Below, piece after piece: positions 1 through 7,453 of a stretch of DNA of 29,343 bases. Source of the stretch: JAUPVL01 sp964512085 (lineage in GTDB: Bacteria; Patescibacteriota; Saccharimonadia; CAILAD01; BJGX01); the NCBI GenBank assembly GCA_964512085.1, contig CAZEIU010000007.1:1-29343 (forward strand), read 5' to 3'. The notes under the pieces were generated by a model. That model made no database searches and was not told the origin of the DNA. It saw only the letters and a program-made list of their open reading frames with translations. Each line of letters starts with the position of its first letter. Positions within the stretch are counted from its first letter, which is position 1. The translations under genes and the position numbers were made by a program.

Positions 1-1205
1 ATTATTTGTCTCTTTGTAAGCAAGGTGATGTTTTCTTCTTGATCAGTTATTTGGGCATTTTTAGATATGTAATCTATTAGTTTATTAATATTAGTACCTT
101 GCTTGGCAGAGATGTCTAGGTGTATAAATTTATCTAGAGGTTGCAATAGTTTGAAATTAGCTTTTTTAATGTCTGATTTAGTAAATACTAGTAAGCATTT
201 TTTAGCATTAAGTTGATCAATTAATTTTGATTTAACTAAATACTTGATTGTGTCATTTTGATAATCTGGATCTATTAGCAAGAGTATAAGGTCGCTGTTT
301 TCAATCTCGCTCAATGATCTCTTTACGCCAATGCTCTCAACTGTATCGCTTGTGTCACGAATACCAGCAGTATCGGTAATGTTTATCTGTAGACCATTAA
401 TATTAATCGATTCGGTTAGAGTATCTCTAGTGGTTCCAGCAATATCGGTAATAATTGATCTATCATAGCCCACCAAAGCATTTAGTAGTGTGCTTTTACC
501 GGCATTTGGTAGTCCGATAAGAGCAACTCTATAGCCATCGCGCAAAATAGTTGAACTCTTGGCGCTTAATATTATACTGTTGAGTTGAGATATAACTGTT
601 TTTAAGTTATTTAATTGTTCTGATTTATTTTGAAAAGCAATATCTTCTTCAGAAAAATCTAATGCCGCCGCCATGTATGCTGATTGTGATAATAACTGTT
701 TTTTTATGGTTTTTATTTTATTTGTTAATTTACCGGCTAGTTGTTGCGATGAAAGTTTAGCTACTTTACTATTTTTGGCAGCAATTAAATCACCAACTGC
801 TTCGGCTTGGGTTAGGTCTAATTTGCCAGACAAAAAAGCTCTTTTAGTAAACTCTCCTGGCTCTGCTAATTGCGCGCCGCCTTTAACTAGTAAGTCAACT
901 ACTTTTTGGGCAATTGCCATAGAGCCGTGCAAATGAAGTTCAACGATATCTTCGCCTGTATATGAGTTGGGTGACGGCATATATACAATCATAGCCTGAT
1001 CGATACGACGATTATCTTCTATAATCCAGCCTAAATAAAACATCCTTGGTTTTAAATTAGTAAACGATTTATTATTGCTTTGCCATACTTTTTGAGCAAT
1101 CTTAAGTGACTTTGTTCCCGACAAGCGAACAATACAAATTGCTCCCATACCCGCAGGTGTAGCTATAGCACAAATAGTTGTGTTCTTGGCTTTTATGTTA
1201 GTCAT
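1..1205 (-). CDS. mnmE: tRNA modification GTPase MnmE (TrmE), 3' end cut by window edge
   Basis: With MnmG, MnmE builds the 5-carboxymethylaminomethyl group on wobble U34 of certain tRNAs in the cytoplasm. About 401 codons are visible. The N-terminal start ATPAGMGAICIVRLSG and the following tetrahydrofolate-binding region are typical of the family. Near residue 230 comes the G1 loop GLPNAGKS, then GTTRDT (G2), DTAGIRDT (G3) and TKSD in the G4 position, where NKxD is usual. The C-terminal CxGK active-site tail lies beyond base 1. The ATG at 1203-1205 follows the jag stop by 20 bases with no clear Shine-Dalgarno. It is the last visible gene of the rpmH-rnpA-yidD-yidC-jag-mnmE operon, an order found in many bacteria. 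Identification is firm; only the length is unknown. Confidence 0.95.
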   Translation of the reverse strand, partial: MTNIKAKNTTICAIATPAGMGAICIVRLSGTKSLKIAQKVWQSNNKSFTNLKPRMFYLGWIIEDNRRIDQAMIVYMPSPNSYTGEDIVELHLHGSMAIAQKVVDLLVKGGAQLAEPGEFTKRAFLSGKLDLTQAEAVGDLIAAKNSKVAKLSSQQLAGKLTNKIKTIKKQLLSQSAYMAAALDFSEEDIAFQNKSEQLNNLKTVISQLNSIILSAKSSTILRDGYRVALIGLPNAGKSTLLNALVGYDRSIITDIAGTTRDTLTESININGLQINITDTAGIRDTSDTVESIGVKRSLSEIENSDLILLLIDPDYQNDTIKYLVKSKLIDQLNAKKCLLVFTKSDIKKANFKLLQPLDKFIHLDISAKQGTNINKLIDYISKNAQITDQEENITLLTKRQI

Positions 1206-1225
1206 AACTAAAAATTATTAGTAGT

Positions 1226-1675
1226 TTATTTTCTTTTTTTAATAACAATAGTTCGATGCGGTTCTAAGCCCACGCTTTCAGTCACAAGATCTGGATTGTC
1301 GGCTAGTACCATATGAACCTGTCGTCTCTCAAACGCATTCATAGCTGGTAATTCTTTAACCCTATCATAGGCAAGTACTTCGGCAGCGGCTTCTTCGGCT
1401 ATACGTTTAACTTTTTCTATTCGCTCTTTTTTATAGCCTTCTACATCTAAGGCTAAAAATTCGCTATCTGGCACTTGTTTGCGCCTAATAGTGTTAAAGA
1501 TATACTGTAAAGCTCTCAAATTTTCACCTTTTTTACCTATTAGTAGGGCGTGATCATGAGAGTTAATCTCAACTGTAGAAGTTTCTTCATTAATTTCACA
1601 GACTGCAGCAATACCCATGCTATCGAGGATATCTTCAATAATTTTAATTGATTTATCTTGCGCAGTTAGACTCAC
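1226..1675 (-). CDS. jag: Jag/KhpB RNA-binding protein (KH + R3H domains)
   Basis: Small cytoplasmic RNA-binding protein of the Jag (SpoIIIJ-associated, KhpB) family, linked in Firmicutes to cell elongation and division control through RNA binding. The 149-residue product has a KH-like domain with the GKKG loop near residue 48 (family GxxG) and a C-terminal R3H domain with the RRQVH (R-x3-H) signature near residue 117, ending in a basic IVIKKRK tail. The separate N-terminal Jag_N domain found in many Firmicutes homologues is missing, so this is the short form. The start is GTG and shares a 4-base GTGA overlap with the yidC stop, so translation is probably coupled. Position directly after yidC is the usual context. 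Confidence 0.92.
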   Translation of the reverse strand: MSLTAQDKSIKIIEDILDSMGIAAVCEINEETSTVEINSHDHALLIGKKGENLRALQYIFNTIRRKQVPDSEFLALDVEGYKKERIEKVKRIAEEAAAEVLAYDRVKELPAMNAFERRQVHMVLADNPDLVTESVGLEPHRTIVIKKRK

Positions 1676-2478
1676 TTTTTGGTGCCCTTTTTGGTTTTTG
1701 GCTTAGGTAATTTTGCGGTTACTTTTCTGATAATCTTAACTTCTTCCATTTCCTCTACTTCTTCACGCATAATAATGTATTGTTGGAAAATAGTTATTAA
1801 GTTTGTTACCGTCCAATATAGTGGTAGGGCGGCTGGTAAACGCCAAGCAATAAAAACGGTGATAAATGGAAAAACAAAATTCATCATTTGAGTAGCTTGA
1901 GCCTGAGGGTCTTTGGTATCGGATTTTTTTGGTGCAATCATTTTTACTTGAATGTATTGAGTAATACCGGCAATTATTGCAAGAACAATACTTGGTTTAA
2001 CCATACTTACCACACCAAATAATGTTGGGTTAAAGCTTGAAGGGTTTTGAATAAGACTTTGAATATATGGAATATTTTTTATTGGTTCATATAGAAGTTG
2101 AGCTGTTGCAGCTGGATCGTGAGTACTTTTTTGAAATACAAAGTAAAGAGCTATAAGAAATGGAAACTGCAATAATGCCGGCAGACAGGCCGAAAACGGA
2201 CTAATCTCTTTCTCTTTATAAAGCTCCATAAGTAGTTGAGATTCTTTTTGTTTATCGCCAGCGGCCTGTTTTTTTAGTTTGGCTATCTCTGGAGCAAGGG
2301 CTTGCATCTTCTTCTGGCCATGAAGTTGTTTAGCGGTAAGGGGCCAAAGAGCAAATCTAATAATGGCTGTCAAAATTATTACCGCAATACCAAAGTCGTG
2401 CCCTGGTATAAGACCGTAAATTAAAAACAACAAATTTAGTATTGGCTGAACAAAAATAGTGATTAGTATATTTTGCAT
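1672..2478 (-). CDS. yidC: membrane protein insertase YidC/Oxa1
   Basis: Inserts membrane proteins, alone or with SecYEG. The 268-residue product is the short Gram-positive/Oxa1 type without the large periplasmic domain of proteobacterial YidC. Five hydrophobic segments can be traced. The conserved groove arginine sits in TAIIRFALWPLT (residue 41), followed by the charged cytoplasmic hairpin (LHGQKKMQAL and onward), then the helix with ISPFSACLPALLQFP. The C-terminus is very lysine-rich (KPKTKKGTKK), as in other YidC/Oxa1 proteins whose tail contacts the ribosome. No lipobox cysteine is present, unlike Bacillus SpoIIIJ. The ATG shares one base with the yidD stop (TAATG), and the stop overlaps the jag start. 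Confidence 0.95.
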   Translation of the reverse strand: MQNILITIFVQPILNLLFLIYGLIPGHDFGIAVIILTAIIRFALWPLTAKQLHGQKKMQALAPEIAKLKKQAAGDKQKESQLLMELYKEKEISPFSACLPALLQFPFLIALYFVFQKSTHDPAATAQLLYEPIKNIPYIQSLIQNPSSFNPTLFGVVSMVKPSIVLAIIAGITQYIQVKMIAPKKSDTKDPQAQATQMMNFVFPFITVFIAWRLPAALPLYWTVTNLITIFQQYIIMREEVEEMEEVKIIRKVTAKLPKPKTKKGTKK

Positions 2479-2723
2479 TATTTTTCCTTTTTATAACTTA
2501 AGTCTACTCTTGGCTGAACAAATGGATTGCAGGTAGCAAGGCGCTTAATACCTAGTAATACACCTTTAAAAGACCCATTATAGAGAATAGCAAGTCTAGT
2601 ATATTCACTACAACTGGGGTAATGACGGCAATAGCCATAAGGATAGCGGTGCTTCATCACGCCATGATCAGGCGAAAGAGTCTTTTGATATATTAAAATG
2701 GTTTTATTGAGTATTTTTTTCAT
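2478..2723 (-). CDS. yidD: membrane protein insertion efficiency factor YidD
   Basis: YidD is a small, amphipathic, membrane-associated protein thought to assist YidC-dependent insertion. The 81-residue product keeps the family core: YQKTLSPDHG near the N-terminus, CRHYPSCSEYTRLAI in the middle (family CRFxPTCSxYxxxAI), a short GSFKGVLLGIKRLATCNP stretch, and a truncated end where many members have GGxDPVP (here QPRVDL). Three cysteines of the conserved pattern are present. The gene overlaps rnpA by 20 bases upstream and touches yidC downstream, the standard position between these two genes. Confidence 0.93.
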   Translation of the reverse strand: MKKILNKTILIYQKTLSPDHGVMKHRYPYGYCRHYPSCSEYTRLAILYNGSFKGVLLGIKRLATCNPFVQPRVDLSYKKEK

Positions 2724-3063
2724 TAACTAATAATCCAGACTTTTTAAACCCATCGATTATTTTTTCTTGTAAAGATTTGTGGTCTAAGTTAGAAATATCG
2801 GCCTTTACAGTAATTATTATAGTATAGCCAGATGATATGTTGTTAGTACTATTTCTAATAATCTCATATATTCTACGCCTAATAGTGTTTCGAGTTACGG
2901 CCTTTGAAGTAATTTTTTTGGGTACTACAACAGCAAACTTTGAGTTAGAATAATTAGTCTTTAGGCTTTTGATATAAAATTCTGTAGCATTATAGCTCTT
3001 TCCAAATTTATAGGTTTTGGAAAAATCAGTGGCTTTTCGCATTCGAAAACCACGTTTTATCAT
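2704..3063 (-). CDS. rnpA: ribonuclease P protein component
   Basis: Protein subunit of RNase P. It binds the catalytic RNA and the 5' leader of precursor tRNA and so helps mature tRNA 5' ends. The 119-residue product is the normal size. The RNR-type signature is seen as TRNTIRRRIYEIIR near residues 58-72, with a basic N-terminal segment (MIKRGFRMRKATDF) and the usual FAVVVPKK strand before it. The ATG shares its A base with the rpmH stop (TAATG), so it is probably translated by reinitiation from rpmH. It overlaps yidD by 20 bases. The RNase P RNA gene is not in this window. Confidence 0.95.
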   Translation of the reverse strand: MIKRGFRMRKATDFSKTYKFGKSYNATEFYIKSLKTNYSNSKFAVVVPKKITSKAVTRNTIRRRIYEIIRNSTNNISSGYTIIITVKADISNLDHKSLQEKIIDGFKKSGLLVNEKNTQ

Positions 3064-3200
3064 TAGCCAGCCAATCTAGTGCGGCCTTTTAATCGGCGAC
3101 GTTTTAGAACTTTACGTCCAGCTTTTGAAGACATACGTGAAAAAAATCCGTGAACTCTTGCACGGTAACGTTTTTTGGGTTGAAAGGTTTTTTTACTCAT
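3063..3200 (-). CDS. rpmH: 50S ribosomal protein L34
   Basis: The 45-codon frame reads MSKKTFQPKKRYRARVHG, then FFSRMSSKAGRKVLKRRR, then LKGRTRLAG. This is the nearly invariant L34 pattern (FQP, HGF, RM, GRxVLxRRRxKGR). L34 is a small, very basic protein of the large ribosomal subunit. It is the first gene of the minus-strand operon and sits, as in most bacteria, divergent from dnaA. The stop overlaps the rnpA ATG by one base. There is no Shine-Dalgarno. The promoter -10 box lies only 11 bases before the ATG, so the transcript leader should be very short. Confidence 0.97.
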   Translation of the reverse strand: MSKKTFQPKKRYRARVHGFFSRMSSKAGRKVLKRRRLKGRTRLAG

Positions 3201-3211
3201 AAGATTATTGT

Positions 3212-3240
3212 ATTTTAATAACTCTGAACGAAAAAGTCAA
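3212..3240 (-). promoter_or_regulatory. promoter of the rpmH operon
   Basis: On the minus strand, TTGACT (3235-3240) and TAAAAT (3212-3217) are separated by exactly 17 bases. Each box matches the sigma-70-type consensus at five of six positions. Transcription should start near 3205, leaving only about 5 bases before the rpmH ATG. The -35 box lies one base from a DnaA box (3242-3250), so DnaA could influence ribosomal and tRNA-processing gene expression. Promoter position is inferred from consensus only. Confidence 0.7.
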
Positions 3241-3241
3241 G

Positions 3242-3308
3242 TTATCCACCTTAATTATCCACAGCCTATCAGATGAACTCACTTTTGTACTGTGTTCGGT
3301 TGTGGAAA
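3242..3308. promoter_or_regulatory. DnaA boxes in the rpmH-dnaA intergenic region
   Basis: Two direct boxes are visible: TTATCCACC (3242-3250, one mismatch to TTATNCACA) and TTATCCACA (3255-3263, perfect). A degenerate reverse box, TGTGGAAAA, lies at 3301-3309. They sit between the divergent rpmH and dnaA promoters, the usual place for DnaA autoregulation. They could also be the upstream half of a bipartite origin whose other half is behind dnaA. Confidence 0.7.
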
Positions 3309-3351
3309 ACTATTTATACTCGTATTATAGTTATAAAGAAGGGGTGAGAAA
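3300..3351 (+). promoter_or_regulatory. putative dnaA promoter and ribosome binding site
   Basis: A candidate pair is TTGTGG (3300-3305) and TATTAT (3323-3328) with a 17-base spacer; the -35 overlaps the degenerate DnaA box. TATACT at 3315-3320 is an alternative -10. A clear Shine-Dalgarno-like GGGGTGA (3341-3347) stands 4 bases before the ATG at 3352. This fixes the start of dnaA and makes it one of the few genes here with a strong ribosome binding site. Confidence 0.5.
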
Positions 3352-4740
3352 ATGCAAAAAAACAATGTGGAGCTTTGGCAAGCTGCACTTGGTCAATTAG
3401 AACTATCAATTTCGCCGGCTAACTATAATACTTGGCTGAAGACTTTAGAGTTGGCGAAAGTTGATGGCTCTAATGCAGAAATCTATACCCCTAACTTTAT
3501 GACAAAAAACTATGTCGAAACAAAGTTTTATGACGACATCTTGCAAGCCCTAAAACAAGCTGATCCAAGTATAAATTTATTAGAGTTCAGTGTTAAAAAA
3601 CCCAAAAAAACCTCAGCCCAAAAAGAGTCGAATACAATTTTTGCCAAACCAGAAGCGGATAACAAAATAACTAACGAAGAAGTAATTAAAGACGCTAAGT
3701 CAACTTCAGAAGAGATTAAACCGACTAAGCAAACCAATATTCAGTCTAACTATACCTTCGATAGTTTTATAGTAGGATCGTCGAATCGACTAGCTTTCTC
3801 GGCCGCCCAATTGGTTGTAGAAAAGCCTGGTGAATCATACAATCCTCTATTTTTGTACGGTCCGGCAGGAGTAGGAAAAACTCACTTAATGTGGGCTATT
3901 CGAAATGAAATTATTAAATTACAGCCTGATTTTAGTGCTTACTATATTACTAGTGAACAATTTACCAGCGACTATGTAAATGCTATTCGCCGTGGTGAAG
4001 AGTTTACTAGCAAATATCGAGAGGTAGACGTTTTATTGGTAGACGATATGCAGTTTATTGCTGGTAAAGAAAAAACCCAGGAAGAATTTTTTCATACTTT
4101 TAATGCTTTGCACCAAAACTCCAAACAAATAGTTCTCTGCTCTGACAGACCACCCAAAGAGATACCAACTTTAGAAGAACGACTTCGATCGCGTTTTGAA
4201 TGGGGTATGGTTGCCGATATTCAACCGCCAGACTTAGAAACCAGAATAGCGATATTACTAAATAAAGCTTCTAACTATGGCTACAACTTAGATCAAGAAG
4301 TGGCTGAGTATATAGCTAATATCGTAAAAAATAACATTCGTGAACTAGAAGGTGCTCTAACTAAACTAGTAGCTCATTCTCGAGCGCACAATACAGATTT
4401 GAGTTTAGAAGTGGCTCAAAATGTGTTCTATGGTCAAGGCGAAGTTAAGTCTAGCTTAACTACTCAAAAAGTAATAGAAAAAACAGCTAGTTTTTATCGA
4501 CTTGAGCCAGCTGATATATTGGGCAAAAAGAGAGATAAAGATATAGCCTTATCGCGTCAAATTGTGATGTTTATTTTACGAGAAGATCTTAACTTGAGTT
4601 ATCCAAAAATTGCTTTAAGCCTAGGTGGAAAAGACCACACTACCATCATGTATGGTTCTAAAAAAATAGAAAAACTTTTAAAAAATAATACTGATTTCCA
4701 GAAGGAATTACAGGAGTTAAGAGATTATGTAAAATCTTAA
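3352..4740 (+). CDS. dnaA: chromosomal replication initiator DnaA
   Basis: AAA+ ATPase that binds DnaA boxes, melts oriC and recruits the replicative helicase. The 462-residue product has domain I at 1-80, a low-complexity Lys/Glu-rich linker (domain II, about 85-130) and the AAA+ core from about 135. Walker A GPAGVGKTH is at 170-178 and Walker B VLLVDDMQF at 227-235. The C-terminal helix-turn-helix with the DnaA signature reads LGGKDHTTIMYG near residues 424-435. The start is supported by the GGGGTGA ribosome binding site. Divergent rpmH upstream, and DnaA boxes plus dnaN downstream, confirm the origin context. Confidence 0.98.
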   Translation: MQKNNVELWQAALGQLELSISPANYNTWLKTLELAKVDGSNAEIYTPNFMTKNYVETKFYDDILQALKQADPSINLLEFSVKKPKKTSAQKESNTIFAKPEADNKITNEEVIKDAKSTSEEIKPTKQTNIQSNYTFDSFIVGSSNRLAFSAAQLVVEKPGESYNPLFLYGPAGVGKTHLMWAIRNEIIKLQPDFSAYYITSEQFTSDYVNAIRRGEEFTSKYREVDVLLVDDMQFIAGKEKTQEEFFHTFNALHQNSKQIVLCSDRPPKEIPTLEERLRSRFEWGMVADIQPPDLETRIAILLNKASNYGYNLDQEVAEYIANIVKNNIRELEGALTKLVAHSRAHNTDLSLEVAQNVFYGQGEVKSSLTTQKVIEKTASFYRLEPADILGKKRDKDIALSRQIVMFILREDLNLSYPKIALSLGGKDHTTIMYGSKKIEKLLKNNTDFQKELQELRDYVKS

Positions 4741-5020
4741 CTCTCTGTGGATAAGTATGTGTATAACTATGTGATTAGGTTGTGTATACTTTCTCTATTT
4801 ATCCCCATATTACACAGTCTTATAAATAAAGATTGTAGGCTGTGCAAGAGTCTGGTAGTTATGCACTTAGTTATTAATATAGTTATACATCGTCTCTCCC
4901 CAATATAGAGATCAATATTTTGGCTTTATATAGTCATATTATTAAATGGTCCACACTATCCACATAGCCTATTACTACTACAACTAAAAAAGTATATAAA
5001 TATGATAAGATAAATAAGAC
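4741..5020. other. probable replication origin (oriC)
   Basis: This 280-base gene-free, AT-rich stretch lies between dnaA and dnaN. Compared with TTATNCACA, perfect reverse boxes lie at 4746-4754 and 4758-4766. One-mismatch boxes lie at 4781-4789 (reverse), 4799-4807, 4859-4867 and 4956-4964, with a weaker one at 4883-4891. Boxes on the left half are mostly reverse and those to the right mostly direct. An A/T-only-like tract just before dnaN (about 4981-5017) is a candidate unwinding element and also contains a possible dnaN -10 (TATGAT, 5001-5006). Location and box density support oriC; function is inferred. Confidence 0.8.
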
Positions 5021-6118
5021 ATGAAACTATCAGTACTAAAAGAAAATTTAAATAAAGGATTAGGGGTTGTAAGTCATTTAATTCAAACTAACAATTCCCT
5101 AGAAGTACTTGGCAATATACTCTTGCAAACTACTGACGGTATGTTGGAGTTACAAGCTACAAACTTAGAGATTGCTATTTCCTACAAGCTTGGCGCCAAG
5201 ATAGAAAAAAATGGCAGTATTAGCGTACCGGCAAGATTGTTTTCTGACTTAGTTAACTCTCTACCTAGCGGTAAATTACAGCTAATCAAAACTAAAGATA
5301 ATTTAGAGATCCATGCCTTACATCTTAATTCATTAATTAATGGCATTAATGCTAGCGATTTCCCTAAGATTCCTCAAGTTAAACCTCAACATACGTTCAA
5401 AATATCGGGTAAGGACTTTGTCTCGGCTTTTGATTACGTAAGTTCATCGACAAGTCTTGATGAATCTAGGCCGGTTCTAACTGGTGTAATGTGTAAAATA
5501 GCTGACTCTACCCTAACTATTGCTGCTACAGATAGTTATAGACTATCTCAATATAAACTAAGTGGCATAAAAAGTGATAGCTTAGAAGTAATTGTGCCAA
5601 TTCGAACTATTAATGAGGTATTACGAATCATAAAATCTGAAGACATTTCAGAGCTAGAAATTGGTTTAACTGATACCGAAATTATTTTCTCAAATAAAAA
5701 TATCACTCTTACTTCACAACTTATAGACGGTAACTATCCAGATTACAGTAAAATAATCCCTACTGATTCCACTACAGTTATTTCAGTTGATAAGAATGAC
5801 CTATTAAGTAATCTAAAGATTGCTAGCTTGTTTTCTAGAGAAAATGCCAACACGATTTGTATTAAAACCTCTAAAGATATAATAAGCATTATTTCTGAAG
5901 GGTCACAAGTTGGTTTAAACACATCAGATATTCCAGCCGAAATTGAAGGAGATAGTACTCAAATAAACATTAATGCTCGCTATCTTATAGATGCAATAAA
6001 TAGTATTAAAGGCAATAAGGTAGTTATATCACTAAAAGACAAGCTTGACCCTTGCGTTGTTTCATCGAGTGCTAAAAACAATGGTAATTTCCACATAATC
6101 ATGCCTCTTAAGAGTTGA
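5021..6118 (+). CDS. dnaN: DNA polymerase III beta sliding clamp
   Basis: Forms the ring-shaped homodimer that tethers DNA polymerase III and other repair and replication factors to DNA. The 365-residue length and three-fold repeated clamp architecture fit. Recognisable segments include MKLSVLKENLNKGL at the start, the ATNLEIAI strand, SVPARLFSDLVNSLP, RPVLTGV with ATDSYRLSQYKL, the DGNYPDYSKIIP motif near 240, and the C-terminal HIIMPLKS, close to the usual MPMRL-type end. It follows oriC and precedes recF by 4 bases, so the two are probably cotranscribed. The stop is TGA. Confidence 0.97.
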   Translation: MKLSVLKENLNKGLGVVSHLIQTNNSLEVLGNILLQTTDGMLELQATNLEIAISYKLGAKIEKNGSISVPARLFSDLVNSLPSGKLQLIKTKDNLEIHALHLNSLINGINASDFPKIPQVKPQHTFKISGKDFVSAFDYVSSSTSLDESRPVLTGVMCKIADSTLTIAATDSYRLSQYKLSGIKSDSLEVIVPIRTINEVLRIIKSEDISELEIGLTDTEIIFSNKNITLTSQLIDGNYPDYSKIIPTDSTTVISVDKNDLLSNLKIASLFSRENANTICIKTSKDIISIISEGSQVGLNTSDIPAEIEGDSTQININARYLIDAINSIKGNKVVISLKDKLDPCVVSSSAKNNGNFHIIMPLKS

Positions 6119-6122
6119 TTAT

Positions 6123-7175
6123 ATGATTACGCAAATTACCTTGCGTCAATTTCGAAATTACAAGTTAGCAGAATTTAATTTCGATAAAAAAATAGTTGTC
6201 ATAACTGGCCCGAACGCGTCAGGTAAAACTATCTTATTGGAGGCTATATATACTTCGTCTTTAACTAAATCTTTTAGGACTAATGATAGCAATCTAATAT
6301 CTTATGGCAACGACTTTTTTACAATTAGTAGGTATCATGATAAAGAAAATATCGATTTTAGATTTGTAAAGAGTGATAAATCAAGAACTAAACAACTCAA
6401 AATAAATAATGTTAAAAAACCCCTCTACTCCCTACCCGGCACATACCCCGTAGTATTATTTGAGCCCAATCACTTAGATATATTAGTAGGACTCCCCGCT
6501 AAAAGACGAGAATATATAGATAGTATATTGTCTCAAACCGACAAAGATTATCTATTAAACCTAAAAAAATACGCACAAATAATTTCTCAAAAAAATAGTT
6601 TACTTAGACGAGCAAAAAAAGAGATGGTAGGCAATCTTAATGATCAATTATTTGTATTTAATATCCAGTTAATTGAACCGGCTATGTATATTGTAAAGTG
6701 TAGAAAAGCCTTTATAGATGCTATAAAACCAAATATTATTAACAATTATAAAACCATATCAAAACAACAGGTGGATTTAAGTTTAAAATTCTTAACTTTA
6801 GTAAATGATAAAGACGATTTCATAAAAGAATTAGATAATTCAATAGAACGCGACAAAGCAACTGGTTTTAGTACTTTTGGGCCCCATAGAGACGATTTTA
6901 GTGTTGAACTTAAGAACCACAGCCTAAATGAAATTGCCTCGCGAGGTGAGCTTAGAAGTCTTACCTTGGCATTTAAGCTAACTGAAATTAACTATATTCA
7001 AAATATACTAAATAAAAAACCCACCCTCCTTTTAGACGATGTATTAAGCGAGCTAGATGAAGACAGACAAAGACACTTACTTAGTAATATACATGCCGAG
7101 CAAACTTTTATTACTACTACTCATTTGCCACCTAATACAAAATTAGATTTTCAACATATAAAATTACCACTATGA
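6123..7175 (+). CDS. recF: DNA replication and repair protein RecF
   Basis: SMC-like ATPase that helps load RecA onto gapped DNA at stalled forks. The 350-residue product has Walker A GPNASGKT at 29-36, the family motif STFGPHRDDF near residues 248-257, an ABC-type signature region SRGELRSLTLAF near 277 and Walker B TLLLDDVLSELD near 300. Length is typical. It starts 4 bases after dnaN and its TGA stop overlaps the next ATG (ATGA), so dnaN, recF and the DciA-like gene form one operon. Confidence 0.96.
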   Translation: MITQITLRQFRNYKLAEFNFDKKIVVITGPNASGKTILLEAIYTSSLTKSFRTNDSNLISYGNDFFTISRYHDKENIDFRFVKSDKSRTKQLKINNVKKPLYSLPGTYPVVLFEPNHLDILVGLPAKRREYIDSILSQTDKDYLLNLKKYAQIISQKNSLLRRAKKEMVGNLNDQLFVFNIQLIEPAMYIVKCRKAFIDAIKPNIINNYKTISKQQVDLSLKFLTLVNDKDDFIKELDNSIERDKATGFSTFGPHRDDFSVELKNHSLNEIASRGELRSLTLAFKLTEINYIQNILNKKPTLLLDDVLSELDEDRQRHLLSNIHAEQTFITTTHLPPNTKLDFQHIKLPL

Positions 7176-7453
7176 GTTTAGATTCTATTAAAAAATCATT
7201 CAATTTAGAAAAATACGATAAGTATAGCGACCAAAAGGATAAGCTAGATAATATATCGTCTATTATTGAAGATATTAGCAACGTTCGGTGTCGAGTTAAG
7301 GTGTCATCGAATAAACTTTACCTAACAACTTCAAGCTCTGCGGCGGCAAGTGAGCTCAGATTATATAATCAGCAAATAATTCTGAAAGTCAACGAGTATC
7401 TTGAAAGCTTGAGTAGTGACTTAATAAAAACAGTTATAGTTAAGATTGCTTAA
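7172..7453 (+). CDS. DciA-like (DUF721) putative helicase loader
   Basis: The 93-residue protein has a charged, helical N-terminus and a C-terminal part (about 37-93) that fits the DUF721/DciA pattern. It contains a strand with VRCRVKVSSNKLYLTTSSS, then AAASELRLYNQQIILKVNEYL, then VIVKIA. DciA proteins load or operate the replicative helicase DnaB in bacteria lacking DnaC/DnaI. In Actinobacteria the DciA gene directly follows recF, matching this position. The ATGA overlap with recF implies translational coupling. The protein is shorter than many DciA proteins. Assignment rests on pattern and context, not on a database search. gyrB, expected next in the actinobacterial order, is absent; the next gene is convergent with overlapping stop codons. 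Confidence 0.65.
   Translation: MSLDSIKKSFNLEKYDKYSDQKDKLDNISSIIEDISNVRCRVKVSSNKLYLTTSSSAAASELRLYNQQIILKVNEYLESLSSDLIKTVIVKIA

Noticed and set aside
673..936. 87-residue open frame on the plus strand
   Set aside because: It lies inside mnmE, whose conserved motifs fix the opposite strand and frame.
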